Source of the DNA: Pseudomonadota bacterium | GTDB taxonomy: Bacteria; Pseudomonadota; Alphaproteobacteria; Rhodobacterales; Rhodobacteraceae | DNA: 64,000 bases | Assembly (NCBI GenBank): GCA_021779835.1 | Contig: JAJXZX010000006.1 | Span: forward strand, 88,944 to 152,943 | Direction: 5' to 3' | Made by a program: the position numbers and the translations under genes | In this document: positions 38,087 to 47,426 of the stretch, in pieces | How the letters are laid out: every line of letters begins with the position of its first letter | Numbering within the stretch: position 1 is the first letter of the stretch | Notes under the pieces: generated by a model | What the model was told of the DNA's origin: nothing | Seen by the model: the letters and a program-made list of their open reading frames with translations, nothing else | The model's database searches: none

Positions 38087-39943
38087 ATGTCCGCCATGAG
38101 CGACGTCGCCCTCGTCAATATTCAGGTATTTGCGCCGGAGGCGATCGCTGCGGCGAAGGCTGACGGTAGCTATGCCGCCAAGACGCAAGCCGATCGGCGC
38201 TATTTCATCTGGCAGGGCCCACTTCAGACCATCCCGGTTGGCACCGAGAAGGATCCGGTGGCCTTTGCCCAGGAATTGCGTCGGGCGCTGCCGCTGGTGA
38301 ATACGTTGCGCCTGCCGTTCAACGCGAATTCGTTCAACGCCGACTTCAGCCTTGATCCCCGCTACGAAGCATTTTTGGCTGAAGCGGTCCGGCAGAAGTT
38401 CCGCATCCTTTTTGTTTACATGGATGGGGAAGGTCAGCGCTATGGCAGCGTTGGCGACAGCCGCAACGCGAGTGCGGACGACATTCGCAAGGCGTTGCAG
38501 GGCGAAATTCTGGACCGTGCGAAGGCGAGCTTTGGCCACTTGCTCGACTGGCTGGACCGGCACCCCGACGTCAACGCAGCAACTTGGGGGCTGGAACTGA
38601 TGAACGAGCCCGCCTCATTCAAGATCGGGATGGGGCGGCTTCCGAAGTCTGATGTCGAAGGGCGTGCCGGGTTTGTGCAGCTTTATGCGACGACGATGGT
38701 CACGCTAGGCCAAGCCGTCCAGCGCCGCTGGCACGGCTCTGTTCTGGTTGGCGGCTTTGCCTATTCTGCACTGTTCAACATTCTTGCCGAGACCCGCATG
38801 CCCGACGGCACCACCGCACTCGACACGATCCGTCGCGGCATCGGTCCAAAGCTGGTCTGGTCGTCGCACCTCTATCCGGGCTGGGCGGGCACCGGACGTG
38901 CAACTGACGTGGCATCCCTGAGTGCCGTGCTGACCCAGAATTATCGGGTGCTTGGGAACGACAATATCCTCGTCACCGAGACTAATCTGGGCGATGTATT
39001 CAACCCGTTCGCAAAGGACCGGAGCCAGACTCTGTTCGCCGAAAGTTATGAGTGGTTTGCCGATCACGGCATCGGATTGGGCTGGTGGCCCGGCCTGCAG
39101 AACGGACAGGCCGCTTTTGCCGCAGTAGGAAGCGACGGAACACTGTCGTTCAACAACCTTTCGGCGTACGCGGCGGGCATGAACGGATTTACACTGGGCC
39201 AGGATGCGGCTGGCACGGTCGCGTCGATGCCGCTGACCCTGCTGCCGGGCCGCGCCCGCATCGAACGCACCGATCCCGCCTATATTTTGGACAAGCAACG
39301 CGAGGATCATGTGCAGGGGCTGGCCCTCGCCGTCGGGCGGGCTGGCAACGACGTTTTGACCGGCTCCGCTAACGCCGACAACCTGCTTTACGGCGGCCCG
39401 GGACAGGACCGCATAACGGGCGCGGGCCCGCACGACTATCTTTTCGGTCAAGACGGCAACGATACCCTGTCCTCAGGTCCGGGCGATGTGTCGCTGTTTG
39501 GCGGCCGAGGCGACGATCTGCTGATCGCTGCGGGACAGTACGACTCGCTGACCGGAGGGCCGGGGAAGGACCGGTTCTCGATCGCGCCGCTTGCGCGCAC
39601 AGTGGTCACCGATTTTAACCCGGCAGAGGGTGACACGATAGATTTCCAGGGGCAATACAAGACCCTCGCTGACCTTCTCGCCAGGACCTCGACGATCGAC
39701 TACACCGGTAACGGCGGCAAAGATCTGATCGTTTGGCACGGGCAAGCTGGCTATACTGTCTTTCTGAACATGGGCAACCGGCTGGAGGATTTCGTTTCGG
39801 CGCTTGCGGAATTTCCCGGCAAAAATCCGCTACCGCCCGCCAACAAGATCGGCACGATCACAGGCACCCCATTCTCGCCGACGGCCGCAATCGCCGCCGA
39901 TAGCACGCGGCCTCCGAAGAAGAGCAAGGTGCCGCGGAAGTAG
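38087..39943 (+). CDS. GH5-like glycanase with RTX calcium-binding repeats
   Basis: The 618-residue protein has a catalytic domain (about 1-400) with TLRLPFNANSFN, WGLELMNEPASF carrying the acid/base glutamate, and ILVTETNLGD as probable nucleophile strand, as in GH5 cellulases. Residues about 420-490 hold RTX-type nonapeptides (GRAGNDVLTG, GGPGQDRITG, FGQDGNDTL, FGGRGDDLL, GGPGKDRF), then VVTDFNPAEGDTIDF as in serralysin-type C-termini. There is no N-terminal signal. This is the pattern of type I secreted glycanases such as rhizobial PlyA/ExsH, so it probably trims an exopolysaccharide outside the cell. About 90 residues follow, ending in a basic tail, which is unusual. GGAG precedes the ATG. 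Confidence 0.85.
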   Translation: MSAMSDVALVNIQVFAPEAIAAAKADGSYAAKTQADRRYFIWQGPLQTIPVGTEKDPVAFAQELRRALPLVNTLRLPFNANSFNADFSLDPRYEAFLAEAVRQKFRILFVYMDGEGQRYGSVGDSRNASADDIRKALQGEILDRAKASFGHLLDWLDRHPDVNAATWGLELMNEPASFKIGMGRLPKSDVEGRAGFVQLYATTMVTLGQAVQRRWHGSVLVGGFAYSALFNILAETRMPDGTTALDTIRRGIGPKLVWSSHLYPGWAGTGRATDVASLSAVLTQNYRVLGNDNILVTETNLGDVFNPFAKDRSQTLFAESYEWFADHGIGLGWWPGLQNGQAAFAAVGSDGTLSFNNLSAYAAGMNGFTLGQDAAGTVASMPLTLLPGRARIERTDPAYILDKQREDHVQGLALAVGRAGNDVLTGSANADNLLYGGPGQDRITGAGPHDYLFGQDGNDTLSSGPGDVSLFGGRGDDLLIAAGQYDSLTGGPGKDRFSIAPLARTVVTDFNPAEGDTIDFQGQYKTLADLLARTSTIDYTGNGGKDLIVWHGQAGYTVFLNMGNRLEDFVSALAEFPGKNPLPPANKIGTITGTPFSPTAAIAADSTRPPKKSKVPRK

Positions 39944-39956
39944 GCGCGTCTGGGAG

Positions 39957-40006
39957 CCGATCCCGTGGGAGGCACGAGTGCTGAGGCGCGCCGCCTACGG
40001 GATCGG
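39957..40006 (+). terminator. Large hairpin after the RTX glycanase
   Basis: CCGATCCCGT and ACGGGATCGG form a 10-bp inverted repeat (13 bp counting wobble pairs) around a 24-30 base loop, starting 14 bases after the stop. No T tract follows, so termination is only suggested. Confidence 0.45.
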
Positions 40007-40111
40007 ATCCGCCCGGATCCGGCCGGGTTGCCCTTGACTGGACATTGGATTGCGCACACTTCTGGCGCGGTCGGCGGGGCGGGGGGCGGAACGCCCCTTG
40101 GGTGAAATCTT

Positions 40112-41017
40112 GTGGTAGCGGGAATTGGTGCGCGTATGCTCAAACTGTTCGATGGCGATCGTGTGTCTGTTTTGATTGATCTGCTGAAACCCGCACGGCG
40201 GACGCGGATCGTGGATGTGGGCGCCAACCCGGGCAACGAGGCGGCCTACACAGCATTGCTTAATCTCGGGCAGGCAGAGGTCTGGGGTTTCGAGCCGGAC
40301 GCCCGCTCCTTTGCAGAGCTGACCGACACTGACACCGCGCATTTCTTGCCCTGGGCGGTGGGCGACGGCAGCACCCGCGTCTTTCACATCAACACGTCGC
40401 CATTCTTTTCGTCCGTGTTGCCGCCTGACATGGCGACGATCAAATTGATCGGAAAGTTTCGCCGTGCAACCCAGCCGGTTGAAAGCGTGTCGCTAACGAC
40501 GGTCCGGCTTGACGACATGGAAAGCCTACCCGAGTTCGACCTGTTGAAGATCGACGTTCAGGGCGCTGAGGTTATGGTCTTCGAAGGCGCCAAGGCGAAG
40601 CTTGCCCAGGCTGTTGCCGTCATCTCTGAAGTTGCGATGATCCCATTGTATGAGGATCAGCCCCTGCTAGACGCCCAGATGGCCGAACTGCGCAAGAGTG
40701 GGTTGGAGTTCTACAAGTTCCTTTTCATGAAGGGCATTCCGGTTAGAACGAACCAAAAGGTTCAACTAAAAAGGCGCGCGCATTCCGGGCAGGCCTTTGA
40801 CGGAGATGCCGTGTTTCTGCGCAGCTTGCGGCATTTTTCGGCGATGTCGTCCGAGCAACTCAAGCATCTTGCCATTCTTGCAGACGCCGTATTTGAGGGC
40901 TTCGATGTCGCGCTCTTTTGTCTGGACCGACTTATCGAGCGTGGGGAAATCTCGGCTGACGCAGTGGCAAGCTACGCCAAAAGGATTCCGTTCCAGATCG
41001 AGCCGCCCAGTGCCTGA
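40112..41017 (+). CDS. FkbM family methyltransferase
   Basis: The 301-residue protein has a SAM-binding segment RIVDVGANPGNEAAYTALLNLGQAEVWGFEPD, followed by LTTVRLDDMESLPEFDLLKIDVQGAEVMVFEGA, the FkbM hallmark. These enzymes O-methylate sugars, glycolipids or natural products. It sits after an exopolysaccharide glycanase and not far from sugar genes, so a glycan acceptor is plausible. GTG 40112 or ATG 40136 could be the start. The last 60 residues are a helical tail without known motif. Confidence 0.85.
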   Translation: MVAGIGARMLKLFDGDRVSVLIDLLKPARRTRIVDVGANPGNEAAYTALLNLGQAEVWGFEPDARSFAELTDTDTAHFLPWAVGDGSTRVFHINTSPFFSSVLPPDMATIKLIGKFRRATQPVESVSLTTVRLDDMESLPEFDLLKIDVQGAEVMVFEGAKAKLAQAVAVISEVAMIPLYEDQPLLDAQMAELRKSGLEFYKFLFMKGIPVRTNQKVQLKRRAHSGQAFDGDAVFLRSLRHFSAMSSEQLKHLAILADAVFEGFDVALFCLDRLIERGEISADAVASYAKRIPFQIEPPSA

Positions 41018-41113
41018 AGAGTTGTGCGGCAGGGGTTTGGGACAGTGCGGCCCCGCGTGCCACAGCCTGTCACACAACCTTTTCGGGCAGGGGATGGACC
41101 CGCCCTATCTATA

Positions 41114-41824
41114 TCAGTCGTCGTCGAGAACCGCTTGTAGCGCGGCAGCATCGGTGACGACGATCATGTTATACTCGATGCGGATCATCCCCTCCGCTTC
41201 GAAGTCCTTAAGCAGCTTGTTGATCCGCTGGCGCGACGTGCCAATCATCGCAGCAAGCGATTCCTGAGAGATTGCGACCCGGCTGACCGTTGCAATCTCG
41301 CTTTCGAACCCGTGCGAGCGAACCAGCGCCAGCAGCCGCGATGCCAGCCGCGCGCGCGAACTCCATACCGCGAACTGGATCAAACCCTCCGACACAGTGC
41401 GTACCCGCGCGCAAAGAAATTGCACCACGGCGTCGTTCAACTCGACGCTGGATCGCATCAACTCGCGCAGGTTCGCCCCTGTCAGGACAAGGACATCGGC
41501 GTCGGTGTCGGCAGAAACGTCGCCGTAATTCGGCTGCAGGTCGAGGCAGCAGCGAAGGCCCCACATGCTTCCCGGTTCAAAAAATACCACCAGAAATTCG
41601 CGACCCGCCGCAGTGTTGACCGAAATCCGTGCGGAGCCTGATAGGAGCAGGTAAAGCGAAGGCTCGGTGTCTGTCCGCAGAGAAATTGAATTTCCCTTGG
41701 GGACGGAAATGATACGCCCTTTTTCGAAAGCGGCGGCCGCAACAAAATGCGAGATACCATCCGCCAGCCCCAACGCCTTGCGGACAATGGCTTCAACCTT
41801 TGGCAGGGTCCAGGTTGTGGTCAT
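41114..41824 (-). CDS. Crp/Fnr family transcription regulator, copy 1
   Basis: The 236-residue protein has an N-terminal cyclic-nucleotide-like beta roll (about 20-130, LYLLLSGSARISV and FFEPGSMWGLRC), a dimer helix, and a C-terminal winged helix. The recognition helix reads TSRQRINKLLKDFE, where Q199 stands at the position of E. coli Crp E181. No Fnr-type cysteine cluster is visible. ATG 41824 gives the normal length; upstream ATGs at 41869 and 41881 are in frame. It diverges from the FadL porin and may bind the TGTCA-N6-YGACA sites. Confidence 0.85.
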   Translation of the reverse strand: MTTTWTLPKVEAIVRKALGLADGISHFVAAAAFEKGRIISVPKGNSISLRTDTEPSLYLLLSGSARISVNTAAGREFLVVFFEPGSMWGLRCCLDLQPNYGDVSADTDADVLVLTGANLRELMRSSVELNDAVVQFLCARVRTVSEGLIQFAVWSSRARLASRLLALVRSHGFESEIATVSRVAISQESLAAMIGTSRQRINKLLKDFEAEGMIRIEYNMIVVTDAAALQAVLDDD

Positions 41825-42496
41825 CGGGCAGTAGGGCCTTTCAGCAGACAGGGTCGCGCCGCGCGTCATTTCGATGACCATACGGCATAGGAGCCTTGCG
41901 GCAATACCTTTGAACGATGATCGCGATGCTCTCTGCCAGGCTACGGCTCGGGCCACAGGTCTGTTTTCGTCGGCTTTCGCAGCGTTTGCGATAAACTTCA
42001 TGGCGACGACGTAACGTCGTGTCCGCGCGGCAGATCAGGTCGACCATCCCGCAGAGCACGGCAAACTCAAGGCATTGGACGAGGCTGGTCAAGGGAAGGG
42101 AACCCGCGGCTTCCGCCGGGTTTGCGCAACCGAGCCGACGCCTCAACGCCCAAAGAAGGGTTTCGGCGGCGCGTAATTTACGCGTTAACACGGTACGAGC
42201 GGACGATATGTGCCAGGTTTGGAACGGGATTGGCCAGGTGCTTTCCTCTGCGTTGGCTGGCCTGAGGCGCTGGCCGACCCGGAGAAGCAAACTCGCTGGG
42301 GCGAGCGTCACCAAACCGCGACTAATCCACTGGACACACACCCCATCAGCCGACAACACTATGCCCCACTCAATGGGATCAGGGGAGCCTTGCGGAGCGC
42401 GCGATCACTATCTGTCAAGTTTGCGACAGACTTTCGCCTGGGTTTCGTGCTGACTTGGTCCCAAATAAACGCGCCCAAGGCGCATAGGGAGGGAAG
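41825..42496. other. Long divergent intergenic region between crp copy 1 and the porin
   Basis: This 672-base stretch carries no supportable gene; its open frames have no family character. Near its right end lies a TGTCA-N6-CGACA palindrome (42413-42428), 69 bases before the porin start. AGGGAGGG precedes the porin ATG as ribosome-binding site. The rest is unexplained and unusually long for this compact genome. Confidence 0.5.
42413..42428. promoter_or_regulatory. Crp/Fnr-type palindrome, site 2
   Basis: TGTCA AGTTTG CGACA, flanked outside by TC and GA to give TCTGTCA and CGACAGA arms. It is 69 bases upstream of the porin start. Confidence 0.6.
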
Positions 42497-43600
42497 ATGA
42501 TTCGTATAGGGATGGCGGCCAGCCTATTGGCCATTGCCGTGGCACCTGCATATGCAGGGGACCTTGACCAGACGTTGCAGCCGATCGGTGCGTTGTTCGC
42601 CAAGGGAAATTACGCCGAATTGTCCTTGGGATATTCCGCGCCCAGCGTGTCCGGCGTCGCGGCAGCCGCCTTGGGTGGCAAGTCGTCAGGCAATATGGCG
42701 AATACAAAAACGCCCTATGGTTTCTCGGTGAAGAAATCCTTCAACGACAAGCTCGATGGCGCTGTGATTTATGAACAGCCCTTCGGCGCTGACATCAGCT
42801 ACCCGGCTGGCACGGGATATTACGCCGCCGGGACCTCGGCACAGCTCAACACGGCGTCGCTGACGGGCCTGCTGAAATACAAGGTCACGCCGCACTTCAG
42901 CGTCTATGGCGGTCTGCGCTACGAGACTCTGGACGCCAGCGCCAATATCATTACCGCAAAAGGCGTCTATACGCTTAGAGTGCCGTCCTCATCGGCTTTC
43001 GGCTACGTTGCTGGCGTTGCCTACGAAGCGCCCGCGCTGGGTCGCCGCGTTTCGCTGACCTACAACTCTGCGCTTAACCACAGCACCACCAGCAACGAGA
43101 CGTTCGCGGGTGGGGCGGTAGTTTCGACCAGCACGCCGGCCGATATGCCGCAATCCGTCAGCTTGGATTTCCAGACGGCGATCAGCAAATCGACGCTGGT
43201 CTTCGGCTCTGCCCGTTGGTCCAATTGGTCGGCATTCAACTACACCCCGGCGGTTTACAGCAAGATTACTGGCGGCAAGTCTTTGATTTCCTATCAAAAA
43301 GACATCATGGACTACTCACTTGGTATCGGACATAAATTCAACGACACATGGTCCGGCGCGGTGACCGTGGGCTACCAGCCGTCGAATGGTCTGTTTACCG
43401 GCAACCTCGGGCCGACCGACGGCAACGCGAGCATCGGCCTCGCAGCAGTTTACACTCAGGGCAACATGAAGATCACCGGCGGTGTCAAGTACGTCTGGAT
43501 CGGGGACGCACAGGCGTCGAACAATGGCACCACCGTCGCCAGCAACTTCAAGGGTAACCACGCGATCGGCGTCGGCCTGAAGATCGGCTATTCGTTCTGA
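42497..43600 (+). CDS. FadL/OmpP1-type outer-membrane transport protein
   Basis: The 367-residue protein has a 20-residue signal peptide (MIRIGMAASLLAIAVAPAYA) and then a beta-barrel pattern of alternating strands, with TPYGFSVKKSFNDKLDGAVIYEQPFGADISY near residue 75 and a C-terminal aromatic end (GVGLKIGYSF) for outer-membrane insertion. FadL-type channels take up hydrophobic substrates such as fatty acids and aromatics. The next gene is an arylsulfatase with its own Crp-type site, so it may import a hydrophobic sulfate ester. Confidence 0.85.
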   Translation: MIRIGMAASLLAIAVAPAYAGDLDQTLQPIGALFAKGNYAELSLGYSAPSVSGVAAAALGGKSSGNMANTKTPYGFSVKKSFNDKLDGAVIYEQPFGADISYPAGTGYYAAGTSAQLNTASLTGLLKYKVTPHFSVYGGLRYETLDASANIITAKGVYTLRVPSSSAFGYVAGVAYEAPALGRRVSLTYNSALNHSTTSNETFAGGAVVSTSTPADMPQSVSLDFQTAISKSTLVFGSARWSNWSAFNYTPAVYSKITGGKSLISYQKDIMDYSLGIGHKFNDTWSGAVTVGYQPSNGLFTGNLGPTDGNASIGLAAVYTQGNMKITGGVKYVWIGDAQASNNGTTVASNFKGNHAIGVGLKIGYSF

Positions 43601-43609
43601 CGACAGGCG

Positions 43610-43630
43610 ACCCCGGTGATGTGCCGGGGT
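43610..43630 (+). terminator. Hairpin after the porin
   Basis: ACCCCGG, loop TGATGTG, CCGGGGT forms a 7-bp stem nine bases after the porin stop. Only a TT follows, so its strength is uncertain. Confidence 0.45.
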
Positions 43631-43830
43631 TGCCCACCCACTGGTTTCCCGCAACGTCGGCAGAATCCTGTGACCGGCCACAGGACCGTCGCGAAACGTT
43701 GCCGTCTCAGGATGCGTCAGCCACCCGGCCGCTGTCAGGCCCGGCAGATCAATCCCCACGGGGCCATCAAGATAACTTGAAACCTTGCAATACCAATGGG
43801 TTGGCGGGATGCGCAGCCTTCGCAACACTT

Positions 43831-43846
43831 TGTCAATCATGTGACA
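43831..43846. promoter_or_regulatory. Crp/Fnr-type palindrome, site 3
   Basis: TGTCA ATCATG TGACA, a perfect inverted repeat of arms, followed by GAAA. It is 57 bases upstream of the sulfatase 1 start and is the best match of the set together with site 6. Confidence 0.65.
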
Positions 43847-43903
43847 GAAATCCGGGTGGCTTCGCCCTAGCCTTTAATCCTGCATCGACCACGGGGAATG
43901 AAT

Positions 43904-46231
43904 ATGATGACCGACGCGAGCAATGATGATGGCTATCTGCTGAAATCCGGCGATCCGGGCGAAGGGTTTGGCGGCGTGATCGGCAAGACCATAGCCGAGT
44001 CAACTCCGTGGTGGCGGGCGCCAAGAATGGCACCAGAGGGCGCGCCGAATATCGTGGTGATCTTGCTTGATGACCTCGGGTTTTCCGACCTTGGCTGCTT
44101 TGGCTCTGAAATCGCCACCCCGAATATCGACCGGCTGGCGACGGGCGGGTTGCGGTTTAACAACTACACCACGGTGCCGATGTGCACCCCGGCGCGCGCG
44201 GCTTTCATGACGGGCAAAAACCCGCATTCGGTCGGCTGCGGCTGGCTGACCCACGCCAACCCGGGCTATCCCGGCTATCAGGCGGGCGAGATCTCGCGCG
44301 ATGCGCCGACAATCCCGGAACTCCTGCGCGATACCGGCTATTCGACCTATGCGGTAGGCAAGTGGCACAACGCGGCCGACTACAACCTTGCCGCCGGAAC
44401 CGATCGCGCCTCTTGGCCGCTGCAGCGCGGATTTGACCGCTTTTATGGCTTTGTCTCGGCCGAGACCAGCTATCACGCGCCGGGCCAATTGGTGGAAGGC
44501 AACGAGCCGATCCAGGCCGACGCCTACCCCGAGGGCTATTTTGCGCCCGATGATTTCACCGACAAGGCAATCTCTTGGCTGCGCGCGCATCGCTCGTCCT
44601 GCCCGGACAAGCCGTTCTACCTTTACTACGCCACCAACGCACCGCACACGCCGCTGCACGCCAAACCCGCGGACTTGGCGAAGTACAAGGGCCGGTATGC
44701 CAAAGGCTGGCAGGCGCTGCGCGAGGAACGCTTTGCTCGCCAGAAAGAGCTGGGCGTGATCGGTACCGACTGGGTGCTGCCGGGTCGCACGCCGGGCGTG
44801 CCGGATTGGGCCGAGGTGCCCGAAGATCAGCACGCGCTGATGGCCACCTACATGGAGCTTTACGCCGCCCTGATCGACAACGCCGACCAGAACATCGGCC
44901 GGGTGCTGGATGAGTTGGAGCATCTGGGCGTGCTCGAAAACACGCTGATAATCCTGACCTCGGACAACGGTGCCTCGTCGATTGGCGGGCCTGACGGCGC
45001 GGCAAACTATGCCGAGAAACGCGTGACGATGCAGGAAAGTCCCGAGCTTGCCAATCGGATGATGGCCGAGGGGCGGATGGGCGCCGTCGATACTGCACCA
45101 GCCTATCCGGTGGGCTGGGCCAATGCCTGCAACACGCCATTCCGGTTCTACAAACGCACGCCGATGAACGGCGGCATCCGGGTGCCCTTTATCACTTATT
45201 GGCCCGCCCGGATCGCCGAAGCGGGTGCGGTGCGGCGGGAATGGGTGCATGTCAGTGACATCCTGCCGACGATGCTCGATCTTCTGGGCGTGGCCTATCC
45301 GGCGCAGTTCGCGGGCTATCGCACGCGCGGGATGGATGGCGTGTCGTTCAAGGACATGCTGTTCGACGGTGCGGCAACGACCCGTCGCCAGAACCAGCAC
45401 TACGAGCTGGAGGGTAATCGCGGCTACATCGCCGACAACCGCTGGAAGATCGCGTCGTTGCAGCCCCCGGGCACCAAGATCGACCTCGACAACTGGGTGA
45501 TGTTCGACCTTGTTGCCGACCCGACGGAAATCACCAACCTTGCCCCGACGCAGCCCGACAAGCTGCGCGAAATCATCGCGCGCTTCGAAGCGGATGCAGA
45601 GGCGAACTACGTCTACCCGTTGGATAACCGCACCGTGAAGCGCGGGCTCTCCATCAACCCCTACCTCAAACGCGAAGTTGATAGCAGCCACACCTTCTAT
45701 CCCGGCACAGAGACCGCGCACAGCTATTTGGCGAGCCCATTGATGGCTGACCGCGATTACGAACTGACGGTTTCGTTCACCTACGCCGCGGGACAAGAGG
45801 GCGTGATCTTCGCGCTTGGTGATATCTCGCGCGGGATAGCCGCCTTCGTGATCGGTGGTGAGTTGGTGGTGCATTACAACGGTGGATTCATCGTCAAGCG
45901 CGACCTGCGCCTGCCGATCCAACCCGGCGAGCAGCTTTTGCGCATCAGCCACAAGGCGTTGGGCAAGATGCAGGGCACGGCGGTTGTCACCCTCGACACG
46001 CCAGCCGGCGCCGCGCAAGGCGAACTGAACATGTCGCCCACCATCCTGCGCATCACCGGCGAAGGGCTGGACATCGGGCTCGACCGTCGCTCAAAGGTCT
46101 GCGCCGAATGCGAGGGGCGCGGCATCTTCGCCTATCCCGGCCGCATCGACTGGCTTCGAATCGACCCCGGCCCGCAGGCACCCGGCAGCTTTGTGAACCT
46201 GGCCGAGGAACTGTCACAGCGCGACTGGTGA
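43904..46231 (+). CDS. Large arylsulfatase 1
   Basis: The 775-residue sulfatase hydrolyses sulfate esters. The metal site is in VVILLDDLGFSDLGCFG, the maturation motif is C94-T-P-A-R, the lysine/histidine site is GKWHN, and the DN pair is in LTSDNGASSIGG. A long C-terminal part (about 560-775) holds beta-rich segments such as GQEGVIFALGD and GLDIGLDRR and may be a lectin-like domain. No signal peptide is seen, so it is probably cytoplasmic. ATG 43904 has GGGGA six bases upstream; 43898 and 43907 are alternatives. It is closely similar to arylsulfatase 2 at 53498-55807. Confidence 0.9.
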   Translation: MMTDASNDDGYLLKSGDPGEGFGGVIGKTIAESTPWWRAPRMAPEGAPNIVVILLDDLGFSDLGCFGSEIATPNIDRLATGGLRFNNYTTVPMCTPARAAFMTGKNPHSVGCGWLTHANPGYPGYQAGEISRDAPTIPELLRDTGYSTYAVGKWHNAADYNLAAGTDRASWPLQRGFDRFYGFVSAETSYHAPGQLVEGNEPIQADAYPEGYFAPDDFTDKAISWLRAHRSSCPDKPFYLYYATNAPHTPLHAKPADLAKYKGRYAKGWQALREERFARQKELGVIGTDWVLPGRTPGVPDWAEVPEDQHALMATYMELYAALIDNADQNIGRVLDELEHLGVLENTLIILTSDNGASSIGGPDGAANYAEKRVTMQESPELANRMMAEGRMGAVDTAPAYPVGWANACNTPFRFYKRTPMNGGIRVPFITYWPARIAEAGAVRREWVHVSDILPTMLDLLGVAYPAQFAGYRTRGMDGVSFKDMLFDGAATTRRQNQHYELEGNRGYIADNRWKIASLQPPGTKIDLDNWVMFDLVADPTEITNLAPTQPDKLREIIARFEADAEANYVYPLDNRTVKRGLSINPYLKREVDSSHTFYPGTETAHSYLASPLMADRDYELTVSFTYAAGQEGVIFALGDISRGIAAFVIGGELVVHYNGGFIVKRDLRLPIQPGEQLLRISHKALGKMQGTAVVTLDTPAGAAQGELNMSPTILRITGEGLDIGLDRRSKVCAECEGRGIFAYPGRIDWLRIDPGPQAPGSFVNLAEELSQRDW

Positions 46232-46236
46232 ATTGA

Positions 46237-46969
46237 GTGAAAGCTTCGCAACACTCGGTTCTTATCACCGGCGGCGGCACGGGTATCGGCCTGGCTTTGG
46301 CGCAGACGTTTTATCGGGCGGGCAACCAGGTCATTCTGGTCGGCCGCCGCGAAGCCATCTGGTCGATGCGGCGAAAACAATGCCGGGCGCAAATATCTTC
46401 GTGGCCGATGTCGCGAAGTCAGACGACAGGGCCCATCTGGCGGACCGGTTTCCCGAGGTGGACATTCTCGTCAACAATGCCGGTGTGCGCTATCCCGCCT
46501 CGTTTGCTGAGGCGACGGAGGAGGACCTCCAACAAGAACTGGCTGTCAACTTGCTTGCGCCCATCCTTCTGGCGCAGGCTTTTTTGCCGAACCTGATGCA
46601 CAAACCAGAAGCTGCGATCATCAACGTCTCGTCTGCAGCCGCGCTGGTCCCGCGTGAGGTTGCCGCCATGTACAGCGCAAGCAAGGCTGCGTTGCACAGC
46701 TTTACGAAGTCGATGCGCTGGCAGCTTGAAAAGACCAGCGTGCGGGTATTCGAGGTGATGCCGCCGGTGGTGGAAACCCGATGACGGCCTTTCAGAAATC
46801 CAACAAGGGCATGCTGACGCCGGCGCAGCTTGCGGATGAATTCTGGGCCGGATTTCTCAACGACCGCTATGAAATCCAGATTGGCAAAACGAAGATCCTG
46901 CATTTCGCACGTCGCGTGTCGCCGGCATTCGCCGACCACCTCGCCCGCACGATCCGCAATGCCGAATAG
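46237..46969 (+). pseudogene. Short-chain dehydrogenase, frameshifted
   Basis: The gene begins at GTG 46237 with VLITGGGTGIGLALAQTFYRAG (NAD motif), but after GRREA the homology moves to another frame near 46355, continuing VDAAKTMPGANIF, LVNNAGVRYP, VSSAAALVPREVAAMYSASKAAL (YxxxK) and VRVFEVMPPVVET. A second shift near 46780 moves it again to MTAFQKSNKGMLTPAQLADEFWAG, ending at 46969. The residues join into one DltE-type SDR of about 240 amino acids, so two single-base lesions inactivate it. It lies directly downstream of sulfatase 1. Frameshifts could also be sequencing errors. Confidence 0.85.
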
Positions 46970-46975
46970 ACCGCC

Positions 46976-47017
46976 CCGACCGGAGGCAAGCCGCAACTTT
47001 TCTGCGGCTTCGGTCGG
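46976..47017 (+). terminator. Extended hairpin after the broken SDR
   Basis: AAGCCGCA, loop ACTTTTC, TGCGGCTT makes an 8-bp stem (46988-47010), extended by outer arms CCGACC and GGTCGG. No T tract follows. It separates the sulfatase 1 unit from the next promoter. Confidence 0.55.
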
Positions 47018-47019
47018 TA

Positions 47020-47035
47020 TGTAAACAAAGTGACA
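47020..47035. promoter_or_regulatory. Crp/Fnr-type palindrome, site 4
   Basis: TGTAA ACAAAG TGACA, followed by GAAAC. The right arm and its flank match site 3 exactly; the left arm has one change. It lies 392 bases upstream of the TPP alpha gene. Confidence 0.5.
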
Positions 47036-47426
47036 GAAACGCCTACTGGCATCGGCCATGGTCGTACGGACGCGCGAGTGCCACCCGGGCTATCGCACCA
47101 CATGATGACACAGACGCCGGCGGCCAAGTGCGGCGGGCGTGAAGGGACGCGGCGATGAGACAATTTTCACCCACACTTACGCTCCCCGGCACAAGCCTCG
47201 GCAGTGCCGCGATGACTGGGGGCAGGCCGTGAAGCCAGTTCGTAAGCGATCGAACCTGTACGCCGCCTATTGGCGCGCAAAGTCGCAGGCCCGGCTGGTG
47301 TTTGCCGTCATCGTCATGCGCCTGACGATGAAGCTATCCGCCCGGAAAAAGTCGGCGGCGCAGACCAATTCAAACGACGCGGCCAGCCGTCGGCGGCCCG
47401 GAAAACCCGGATTTTGGGAGAGATTC

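Larger units (their letters stand above)
43601..43903. other. Intergenic region between porin and sulfatase 1
   Basis: About 300 bases with a hairpin at 43610-43630 and a Crp-type site at 43831-43846. No gene is supported. The site and position suggest a separate promoter for sulfatase 1. Confidence 0.5.
46970..47426. other. Intergenic region before the TPP decarboxylase pair
   Basis: This 457-base gap contains a hairpin (46976-47017), a Crp-type site (47020-47035) and then about 390 bases with only weak open frames, including a 25-codon one at 47155. GGGAG precedes the next gene. No gene is supported. Confidence 0.45.

Noticed and set aside
41841..42359. Open frame of 172 codons on the minus strand in the gap before the porin
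   Set aside because: No motif, basic low-complexity composition, and no good ribosome-binding site seen.
44000..46018. A 672-residue open frame antisense to arylsulfatase 1
   Set aside because: The plus strand encodes all sulfatase motifs, and the antisense frame is arginine/alanine-rich without motifs.
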